This document shows positions 1-5,509 of a stretch of 5,970 bases of DNA, piece by piece (within the stretch, counting starts at the first letter, position 1; each line of letters opens with the position of its first letter). Under the pieces are notes generated by a model. It worked only from the letters and a program-made list of their open reading frames with translations, had not been told where the DNA came from and searched no databases. The position numbers and the translations under genes are program-made. Location: NCBI GenBank assembly GCA_002361655.1, contig DETM01000054.1, forward strand, positions 1 through 5,970. Reading direction: 5' to 3'. Origin of the DNA: Prevotella sp. UBA3288. Lineage in GTDB: Bacteria; Bacteroidota; Bacteroidia; Bacteroidales; Bacteroidaceae.

Positions 1-15
1 GTCGTGATTAAGTGA
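1..15 (+). CDS. Possible last codons of an upstream gene
   Basis: The first 15 bases read in frame as V-V-I-K followed by TGA, a typical basic ending of a Bacteroidales exported protein. A strong terminator begins 15 bases later, which is where one would expect it after a plus-strand gene. Five codons cannot identify a gene; the reading rests mainly on the terminator position. Confidence 0.25.
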   Translation, partial: VVIK

Positions 16-30
16 GCGAAGAACCGAACT

Positions 31-72
31 AAAAAAATCCCGAAGCGCACAGAAGCACTTCGGGATTTTTTT
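31..72. terminator. Bidirectional rho-independent terminator
   Basis: A perfect 15-bp stem pairs 31-45 (seven A, then TCCCGAAG) with 58-72 (CTTCGGGA, then seven T) around a 12-nt loop. The T run follows on the plus strand and the A run gives the matching U tract on the minus strand, so it should stop transcription from both sides. The stem core resembles that of the terminator at 2815-2855. Confidence 0.85.
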
Positions 73-147
73 TGTTGTGTCTACCGGCACTTTCCCACAT
101 GCGGAAGATGTCGCAGTTTTTTCTCATAATACTTCAAAAACTGCTTT

Positions 148-559
148 CAGCCGTCATTTTTGTCGGATACCCCTTTATATTTATGGCTTTCGGATATGAC
201 GGCTTGCTCTTTGAGCCGTCACAGAGCCGTCATTTAGTTGGTATTTTTATGTTGGATATTTCTCTAAATATGTGTTTTTGTCTGAAAACCAAGCAGTTAG
301 CAATCACATCAATAGCAGTTTCAATTTGTTTCTCCTATAGAAACTAATTGTTTCTGCAGTGGAAACAAAAAGTTTCACTTATAGAAACAAACTGAAACTA
401 TGCTGTTTTGGGGAAAATACAACATTCCGTCTGACCCGCTCAGAGGGCGAAAATGACGGCAAACGGGCAGAATATGACGGCTCTGTGACGGCTTAAATGG
501 TAAGCCGTCATATCTGAAACCACGATAAACACTGTGTTTTTATAAGAAAATGACGGCTG
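148..559. repeat. Nested long inverted-repeat element built from TGACGGCT motifs
   Basis: This AT-rich stretch has no credible gene. Its arms at 193-233 and 474-514 are inverted copies matching at 37 of 41 positions without gaps. The outer 13-bp arms at 148-160 and 547-559 match perfectly around the same centre (353.5). The arms carry the octamer AGCCGTCA or its complement: 149-157 pairs with 550-558, 196-204 with 503-511, 214-221 with 486-493, and 225-233 with 474-482. A ninth copy, ATGACGGC at 453-460, has no partner. Each arm can also fold locally: 197-204 with 214-221, and 486-495 with 501-510. The core holds a separate 22-bp periodic array. It could be a MITE-like nonautonomous element, a dispersed intergenic repeat, or a multi-site protein-binding region. 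Its function is unknown to me. Confidence 0.8.
317..399. repeat. Three 22-bp tandem repeats of a GTTTC-N7-GAAAC palindrome
   Basis: GTTTC lies at 328, 350 and 372, and GAAAC at 340, 362 and 384. Both series step by exactly 22 bp. Flanking half-sites AGTTTC (317-322) and GAAACT (394-399) complete a palindrome centred on 358. TATAGAAAC occurs twice, at 336-344 and 380-388. Spacing near two helical turns puts all sites on one DNA face, which suits cooperative binding of a dimeric protein. It resembles an operator array or iterons, but no replication or regulator gene is in view. Confidence 0.8.
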
Positions 560-622
560 ACACCACTTTTTCGAAAAATTTCTTATTGACAATTTACGAT
601 AACATATAGCATAACATTTTCC

Positions 623-647
623 GTAACTTTGGCTTTGCCGAAGTTAC
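623..647. other. Hairpin in the intergenic region, possible weak terminator
   Basis: An 11-bp stem pairs GTAACTTTGGC (623-633) with GCCGAAGTTAC (637-647) around a TTT loop, with one G-T wobble. On the minus strand it lies downstream of the putative barrel-protein stop codon at 691 and could end that transcript, but no U tract follows. TAACTTTG (624-631) also fits the Bacteroidetes -7 consensus on the plus strand, but no -33 element sits at normal spacing and no plus-strand gene follows. Confidence 0.4.
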
Positions 648-690
648 TTTAGAGTTCATTTTTGATTATATATGCTTCTATCGCTACCGC

Positions 691-768
691 TTAGAAGAAG
701 TAGTAAGCCCCGAAACTGATGCCGTAGCACCTATGATCGTCACCGGCAGACAATGGTATGCTGTGTAG
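691..768 (-). pseudogene. Probable 3' remnant of an outer-membrane beta-barrel protein gene
   Basis: Read on the minus strand, the codons before the TAA at 691-693 give an ending of the form ...CYGISFGAYYFF. Alternating aromatic and small residues with a final phenylalanine are the classic last strand of a Bacteroidetes outer-membrane barrel, recognised by the barrel-assembly machinery. No start codon or longer barrel sequence precedes it: about 60 bases further upstream the esterase reading frame begins, so only the tail is left. The reverse frame also gives a plausible-looking peptide, so this is a judgement from one short motif. The upstream limit is approximate; a frameshift near 770 is possible. 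Confidence 0.35.
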
Positions 769-830
769 GAAAAATTCACAACAATGAAAGCAATGACAAA
801 ATCGGAACTGGCCGACTCCCAGACAAGTTC

Positions 831-2711
831 CTATTTCACCATGACCTTGCGGAACTGACCATTGTCAGCACCGATGATGTTAAGACCTCTGCTGGCTTTG
901 TCCATGCTGATGCCCTGCAGGCTGAAGAAGCGTTGGTGGGTCATCGCCATACAGTTCACACCGTTGATGCTGATGGAAGCGGTGGCCTCGTCCTGGGCGG
1001 CATCATTCGACTGGCCGCTGACCACGACATCACGTACACACAGCCACTTGCCCGTGGCATTGCCGGTGTACCAGGGATAGATGCGAATCTGCAGTTGCCG
1101 GTCCTCCTCCAGTTTAATGACGGGAGCAGCCTCCACCTCGTTCATCACACCGCTGGTCATCGCGCCCGAGTCATAGATAGTGGTACGCGTGACAAACCCG
1201 TCAGTCGAGTAATACACGTGGCACCGCATACCGTTGCCACCGCGGCCACCCACTTTGAGTGAGATGTTGTTGATGTTAAGGATACGACCTTGGGGAGCCG
1301 TCACGCCGAACTGCACATACTGGTTGGGCGAGTCGTCCTCGGCCTTTACCCATGCGCCGCCGTCGCTGGCGCTCACCATCAGGCCCAGGGTGGCGTTGTT
1401 AGCGTATTTCGCCATGCCCTCCACCTTGGCATCGGCAGCCGCGACCGGGCCTTCGGTGTCAGGGGTGTCGCTAGCCGTCAGAGCCCATATAGCGCTGAAC
1501 GGGATGCCGCCGACCAGTTCAATGCCGTTCACCTTCACCTCAGCCACTGCCGACTTATCGCCCAGCGTGGCGGTGACGGTGCCGCTCAACAGTCCGGCCG
1601 CCGTGATGGTCACCTTGGCATAGATGGTCTTGATAAGCGTGCCGTTAAGATAGTCGGCGGTTATAGATGTCTGCCAGTTCTGCTTGTCAGTAGACAGCAG
1701 GATGCCCTCCGAGGCCGTGATGGTCACGCTGCCCGTGGCAGGCTCCAGGCTCAGTCCGCTCAGCGTGAGTTCCCCGGTGGCGCTCTGTCCCACATACACC
1801 TCGCCCATGTCTACCGTCGCGGGGTTGAACGACATGTCGGTGGGCACCACGATGTTGTCGGCCAGGATGTCCTGCTCCTTCAGCAGTTGGGCGCAGAGGC
1901 GGGCTGCCATAAGCGCACCCGTCGTGTTGTAGTGTGTATTGTCCTTGGTGCTACCCTTGTCGAAGAGTGCGGCATAACACTTGTCGTAAGTGCCGTAACT
2001 TTCATAGAGGGCTTTTGTGGCAGCCGTCATGTCGATGAAGGCCACGCCCATCTCGGTGGCCAGTTGTTTCATCTGGTACGTGTAGTCCATCGAGTGGTCG
2101 TCGGTGGTCAGTTTCTGTCCCGTCTTGATGGCCCCGTCTACGATGGCGTCGAACTTGTCGCCCAGGTTGTGCTGTCCGGTCTTGGTGATTTTGTTGTCGC
2201 CGCCGAAATAGCATCGACACACGGCCGACACCAGCACGGGCGTAGCCCCCTTCTCCCTCACGGCATCGACAATCTGCTTCAGACACTGCTTGTACGTGGT
2301 CGACGGCACCGTGCCGCGCCCGTCGCTCTTCACGGCAGCGGCATTAGCGGCATCGCCCTTGGCCGTATAGTAGGCCTGCAGTTCAAGGTTGTCCATGCCG
2401 TTGTACTTCTCGTCGTTGTGGGCAAACTGTATGAGCACATAGTCGCCGGCCTTTACGTTGTTCTTCGCGTTCTGCCACAGTTCGTTGTAGCCGCCGCGCG
2501 AGTCGCGTCCGCCTTTGGCGTAGTTAACACTCGTCCATCCGTTGGTCAGGAAGTTGCCGAAGTACATCCCCCAGCCCCTTGTGTTGGTGGCACTTTCGTC
2601 ATAGGTCGCCATTGTCGAGTCGCCCAGCGTGTGCACTTGCTTAGCCGTTACGGCCGTGGTGCCTGCCAGCAGCAGGACCAGCGTCAGTAGTCCTAAAAGT
2701 TCTTTCTTCAT
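831..2711 (-). CDS. Secreted SGNH-hydrolase, rhamnogalacturonan acetylesterase type (CE12-like), multidomain
   Basis: The 626-residue product probably removes acetyl groups from pectic rhamnogalacturonan outside the inner membrane. Residues 1-23 form a signal peptide (MKKE, a leucine-rich core, then TAVTAKQ). The SGNH domain spans about 25-285. Block I is GDST (30-33) with nucleophile Ser32, block II is NYAKGGRDSR (63-72), block III is QFAHND (95-100) with Asn99, and block V is DNTHYN with Asp257 and His260, so the catalytic set is complete. An Ig-like beta domain follows (about 291-398), then a beta-sandwich resembling carbohydrate-binding modules (about 402-566). Residues 595-626 (FFSLQG...GLNII...RKVMVK) match the short tail common on Prevotella exported proteins, probably a type IX secretion or surface-sorting signal. 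The start is supported by the signal peptide and the upstream promoter; no Shine-Dalgarno is visible. The acetylesterase family is well supported; the exact substrate is inferred. Confidence 0.92.
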   Translation of the reverse strand: MKKELLGLLTLVLLLAGTTAVTAKQVHTLGDSTMATYDESATNTRGWGMYFGNFLTNGWTSVNYAKGGRDSRGGYNELWQNAKNNVKAGDYVLIQFAHNDEKYNGMDNLELQAYYTAKGDAANAAAVKSDGRGTVPSTTYKQCLKQIVDAVREKGATPVLVSAVCRCYFGGDNKITKTGQHNLGDKFDAIVDGAIKTGQKLTTDDHSMDYTYQMKQLATEMGVAFIDMTAATKALYESYGTYDKCYAALFDKGSTKDNTHYNTTGALMAARLCAQLLKEQDILADNIVVPTDMSFNPATVDMGEVYVGQSATGELTLSGLSLEPATGSVTITASEGILLSTDKQNWQTSITADYLNGTLIKTIYAKVTITAAGLLSGTVTATLGDKSAVAEVKVNGIELVGGIPFSAIWALTASDTPDTEGPVAAADAKVEGMAKYANNATLGLMVSASDGGAWVKAEDDSPNQYVQFGVTAPQGRILNINNISLKVGGRGGNGMRCHVYYSTDGFVTRTTIYDSGAMTSGVMNEVEAAPVIKLEEDRQLQIRIYPWYTGNATGKWLCVRDVVVSGQSNDAAQDEATASISINGVNCMAMTHQRFFSLQGISMDKASRGLNIIGADNGQFRKVMVK

Positions 2712-2758
2712 GTGTAGTAGTAGTTTTGTTTTTAGATAGTTCTATTATAATTATGGTG

Positions 2759-2789
2759 CAAAGATACGAAGAATATTCTATTTCGCAAA
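2759..2789 (-). promoter_or_regulatory. Bacteroidetes-type promoter of the esterase gene
   Basis: On the minus strand TATCTTTG (2766-2759) is an exact TAnnTTTG -7 box. TTTG (2789-2786) lies 19 bp upstream, as expected for the -33 element of the Bacteroidetes primary sigma factor. The predicted 5' leader is about 40-45 nt. The stretch 2748-2766 is identical to the promoter core of the glutamine synthetase gene. Confidence 0.75.
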
Positions 2790-2814
2790 ACGTGTAGCTT
2801 AAAATGTGTTATCA

Positions 2815-2855
2815 AAAATAAATCCCGAAACGCTAAGCATTTCGGGATTTATTTT
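2815..2855. terminator. Bidirectional terminator between glutamine synthetase and esterase genes
   Basis: A perfect 16-bp stem pairs 2815-2830 with 2840-2855 around a 9-nt loop. The core is TCCCGAAA/TTTCGGGA with A/T-rich flanks that supply U tracts on both strands. It lies 14 bases beyond the glutamine synthetase stop codon in the minus direction, so it ends that transcript and separates it from the esterase promoter. Confidence 0.9.
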
Positions 2856-2868
2856 GTGTTAACTACTG

Positions 2869-4341
2869 CTACCTGATGAACAGCAGTTCGCGGTACTTCG
2901 GCAGTGGCCAGAGCGAGTCGTCTACTATCAGTTCCAGTTTGTCTATCTGGTAGCGGATCTCGTCGAGCTTCGGCTCTACCGTGTCGTGATAGGCGATGGC
3001 CTTCTCGATGTGGTCGAGTAGTTCAGATACCTGCTTGCCCAAGAATGAAGAGATGATGGCGGGAGGCGCCTCGTTGGCACTTAGGCGGTGGGCATTGGTG
3101 GCACTCATGATGCTGGCCTTCAGCAGTCCGTTGTGACGATAGACCCCCATCAGCGTCTCAACGATGAAGGTGGCGAAGCGCAGGTTCTGCTCAGCCGTCT
3201 TGCCGGGGGCATGCAGCAGCACGCCGTTGTCGGTTGAGAGGCTCCAGTTGTTGTGCTTACCGCTACCGTTGATGCCGGCGAAGGGCTTTTCGTGGAGCAG
3301 TACACGGAAACCGTGCTTGCGGGCCACGCGCTTCATGACGGACATCAGCAGCATGTTGTGGTCGACGGCCAGATTGGTCTCCTCGAAGATAGGAGCCAAC
3401 TCAAACTGGTTGGGAGCCACCTCGTTGTGGCGGGTCTTGCAGGGGATGCCCAGTTCGAGGGCCACAATCTCCAGTTCTCGCATAAAAGCGGCGACGCGCT
3501 CGGGGATGGCACCGAAGTAGTGGTCGTCCATCTGCTGGTTCTTAGCGGAGTCGTGGCCCATCAGCGTGCGACCCGTCAGCAGCAGGTCGGGACGGGCACT
3601 GTAGAGTCCTTCGTCCACGAGGAAGTACTCCTGCTCCCAACCAAGATTGCTCGTCACCTTTTTGACGCTTGGGTCGAAGTAGTGGCATACTTCTGTTGCA
3701 GCCACATTGACGGCATGCAGGGCGCGGAGCAACGGGGCCTTGTAGTCGAGGGCCTCGCCCGTATAGGATATAAATACGGTGGGGATGCAGAGCGTGTCGT
3801 CGATGATGAAGACGGGCGATGTGGGATCCCATGCTGAGTAGCCGCGGGCCTCGAAGGTAGAGCGGATGCCGCCCGAGGGGAACGACGAGGCGTCGGGTTC
3901 CTGCTGTACGAGCAGTTTGCCGGTAAATTCTTCTACCATACCACCCTTGCCGTCGTGCTCGATAAACGAGTCATGTTTCTCGGCAGTACCCTCAGTCAAT
4001 GGCTGGAACCAGTGGGTGTAGTGCGTCACGCCATTCTCCGTGGCCCACTGTTTCATACCGGCGGCAACGGCATCGGCTGTTTCGCGGTCGAGCCGTGCGC
4101 CGTTCTCGCCTTGCGAGCGTGCAGAGCCCGAGCGGTCCATCACGTCGATCATCTTCTCGTACACATCCTTGGGCAGGTACTTGTACATCTTCTCGCGGTT
4201 GAAGACCTTGCTCCCGAAATATTTGGCGGGACGCATTCCCGACGTTCCGTCGCCTACCCGTAGCCTTTCACTGGGTGTTTTTACGTCGAGCGGCTTCTTT
4301 TTGAATGCCTCACCGACAACCTGAAATCTCAATGCTTCCAT
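2869..4341 (-). CDS. glnN: Glutamine synthetase type III with a large internal deletion
   Basis: GlnN forms glutamine from glutamate, ammonia and ATP in the cytoplasm. This product has 490 residues; the family usually has about 700-730. The N-terminal part is excellent family sequence: THYTHWFQPLT (106-116), QQEPDASSFPSGGIR (146-160), the glutamate-site motif NLGWEQEYF (232-240), RHNEVAPNQFELAPIFE (304-320), NGSGKHNNWSL (358-368) and ANEAPPAI (422-429). The C-terminus is also canonical, with WPLPKYRELLF at 478-488. Between about residues 445 and 450 the sequence jumps in frame from the helix after ANEAPPAI to the last 42 residues. About 240 residues are missing, including the family signature around DRNRTSPFAFTGN and its nucleotide- and substrate-binding arginines. 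I expect no normal synthetase activity. Start choice follows the family's usual beginning, preceded by purine-rich AGAAGAAAG. The identification is firm; whether the deletion is biological or an assembly error is open. Confidence 0.93.
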   Translation of the reverse strand: MEALRFQVVGEAFKKKPLDVKTPSERLRVGDGTSGMRPAKYFGSKVFNREKMYKYLPKDVYEKMIDVMDRSGSARSQGENGARLDRETADAVAAGMKQWATENGVTHYTHWFQPLTEGTAEKHDSFIEHDGKGGMVEEFTGKLLVQQEPDASSFPSGGIRSTFEARGYSAWDPTSPVFIIDDTLCIPTVFISYTGEALDYKAPLLRALHAVNVAATEVCHYFDPSVKKVTSNLGWEQEYFLVDEGLYSARPDLLLTGRTLMGHDSAKNQQMDDHYFGAIPERVAAFMRELEIVALELGIPCKTRHNEVAPNQFELAPIFEETNLAVDHNMLLMSVMKRVARKHGFRVLLHEKPFAGINGSGKHNNWSLSTDNGVLLHAPGKTAEQNLRFATFIVETLMGVYRHNGLLKASIMSATNAHRLSANEAPPAIISSFLGKQVSELLDHIEKAIAYHDTVEPKLDEIRYQIDKLELIVDDSLWPLPKYRELLFIR

Positions 4342-4390
4342 AATCTTTCTTCTGTTTCGTTTTTATTGCTTTCTGCTAACATGATTGATG

Positions 4391-4409
4391 TAATTATGGT
4401 GCAAAGATA
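4391..4409 (-). promoter_or_regulatory. Bacteroidetes-type promoter core of the glutamine synthetase gene
   Basis: On the minus strand TATCTTTG (4409-4402) is an exact TAnnTTTG -7 box about 60 bases upstream of the start codon. No clear TTTG -33 element is seen at the usual 19-21 bp spacing. The full 19-bp string TAATTATGGTGCAAAGATA (plus strand) is identical to 2748-2766. No other nitrogen-control site is recognisable. Confidence 0.65.
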
Positions 4410-4525
4410 GTCAGAATGTAACAATGAAGGAACTGTTTTAGGTATTTTGTTTGCTAAATCTTTGTTCGGCTGACATTTTGCCAATAGCAACCTGTGTTCT
4501 TCTGTCAAATGGTTATCAGTTTGTA

Positions 4526-4720
4526 TCAAAAACGCCCTTGTCTGTTGCAAACTGTCAAATCTGAAGAAAATTCGACAGAAAAGGTGGTATGGTATCCTGT
4601 GCGGGGCTGGCTTTCAAGGTTCAGGTAGCCCTTTTGTTGCAGCATTAGCCGTCGAGAATAAGAAAGTCCGATACCGCTGCCCGTGCGCCTGGTAGTGAAG
4701 AATGGGACGAAAATGCTCTG
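4526..4720 (-). pseudogene. C-terminal remnant of a sensor histidine kinase
   Basis: The minus strand reads IFVPFFTT, then GSGIGLSYSRRLM, and ends in VEF plus a short tail at the TGA (4526-4528). These are the F box and G2 box of the HATPase_c ATP-binding domain, which binds ATP for autophosphorylation of the kinase. The wording PFFTT...GSGIGLS is typical of NtrB-like or PAS-linked kinases beside sigma-54 regulators in Bacteroidales. The homology starts abruptly near 4714-4720, and the frame meets a TGA at 4733-4735 with no usable start, so the sensor part, the H box and the N and G1 boxes are gone. It is a 5'-truncated remnant abutting an efflux-adaptor remnant on the other strand. Confidence 0.75.
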
Positions 4721-4785
4721 GCGAGCGCGTCGTCACCAGCGGCTACGAGGCATTCAGGGACAACGAGGTGCTGATCATCAAATAG
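4717..4785 (+). pseudogene. C-terminal remnant of an efflux periplasmic adaptor (HlyD/MacA-like) protein
   Basis: The plus strand reads SGERVVTSGYEAFRDNEVLI, then IK and the TAG at 4783-4785. This matches the usual ending of Bacteroidetes periplasmic adaptors of ABC or RND efflux systems (GD-RVI-S-Y--F-DN--LIIK), which link the inner-membrane pump to the outer-membrane channel. Homology begins exactly where the kinase homology on the opposite strand stops (about 4715). The rest of the adaptor is absent, so the fragment is a 5'-truncated remnant. The call rests on about 22 residues. Confidence 0.55.
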
Positions 4786-4846
4786 GAAGTACATCGTACA
4801 ATAAACTTGGGCATCGGTCGTTATTAGAGAAAAAAGGAAATAAGAA

Positions 4847-5491
4847 ATGAAACACATGAAATCAATCCTCATCAGCCTTGCTCTCCTTGCTCTCGTATCG
4901 TGCAGCAGTGATCCTGTCTTTCATGGCATGACCAATCAGCAGAAGGAGGACTATGCCAAGGCAGTGGCAGGCGAATACACCGGCACCTACGTTTTATACT
5001 ACAGCGACGGCAGCAACGACGCTAAGGCCGCAAAGATAGAGGGGGCGCAGGTCACCATCTTCGACCAGACAATGCAGTCAGTACTTTTCCACGCCATCCC
5101 CATCAGTCGGCTCTCCCAAGTGGTGAAAGACCCTGCGCTGGCAGAGGCGCTGGCCGGTCTTCCGGACATGGACTTCATGGCAACCTACCGCTTCTTCGAC
5201 TTGCGAGACAATGGCGACGTGAACTGGGGTTATAATGACTTCACCATCCCGCTGACGCTCCATGTTGGCGACACTGACCGCCACCTGCTGCTGAAGGTCT
5301 CTAATGCTTCCACCTACTACCGCCTGACGAAGGCGAATCTGGAAGCAGGCACACCGTTTGCCAATCAGGGCAGTTTCGAGTTGCGGTTCGATGGTATCTA
5401 CGAGGGCAGCACGCCCATCGAGGACTTCAGTCTCTGGCGAGACGGCAACGCAACGTTCTTAGTCTTCTTCCAAATGGATGATAAAGAATGA
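4847..5491 (+). CDS. Predicted lipoprotein, DUF4840-like
   Basis: The 214-residue product has a lipoprotein signal: basic MKHMK, a leucine/alanine core, then lipobox LVSC with Cys19 as the lipidation site. It should therefore be anchored in the inner or outer membrane facing the periplasm. After the signal comes a helical stretch (MTNQQKEDYAKAVAGEY, 28-44), then a beta-rich region that alternates hydrophobic and polar residues to the end. The overall pattern resembles the Bacteroidales DUF4840 lipoproteins, which have no known function; this family call is from memory. AAAGGA at 4833-4838 sits 8 bases before ATG 4847 and 17 before the second ATG (4856), so the first start is preferred. Upstream lie only gene remnants, and no consensus promoter is evident; TAAACTTG (4802-4809) is a weak -7 candidate. 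The transposase gene follows after 18 nt in the same frame. Confidence 0.85.
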   Translation: MKHMKSILISLALLALVSCSSDPVFHGMTNQQKEDYAKAVAGEYTGTYVLYYSDGSNDAKAAKIEGAQVTIFDQTMQSVLFHAIPISRLSQVVKDPALAEALAGLPDMDFMATYRFFDLRDNGDVNWGYNDFTIPLTLHVGDTDRHLLLKVSNASTYYRLTKANLEAGTPFANQGSFELRFDGIYEGSTPIEDFSLWRDGNATFLVFFQMDDKE

Positions 5492-5509
5492 CATGGTTTC
5501 TTTAAGCCG

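Noticed and set aside
72..347. 91-codon plus-strand open frame in the repeat element
   Set aside because: It begins in the terminator T run and runs through both arms and the repeat core of the noncoding element; the peptide has no family features and no ribosome site.
317..399. CRISPR array
   Set aside because: Repeat units are only 22 bp with 5-bp invariant half-sites and no spacers of 25-40 bp, and no cas genes are present.
784..858. 24-codon plus-strand frame starting MKAMTKSELAD
   Set aside because: The first residues resemble small Bacteroides DNA-binding-type proteins, but the frame ends after 24 codons inside the esterase gene; too short to support a remnant.
1290..2690. 466-codon plus-strand open frame opposite the esterase
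   Set aside because: It is a shadow of the GC-rich esterase codons: histidine-, valine- and arginine-rich sequence without domains, while the opposite strand encodes a complete SGNH enzyme with signal peptide.
3253..3837. 194-codon plus-strand open frame opposite glutamine synthetase
   Set aside because: It is the complement of highly conserved synthetase codons and has no independent motif.
4329..4550. 73-codon minus-strand open frame upstream of glutamine synthetase
   Set aside because: It covers the promoter and leader of the synthetase gene, overlaps its start in another frame, and has no recognisable protein features; 4342-4525 is best read as regulatory and intergenic DNA.
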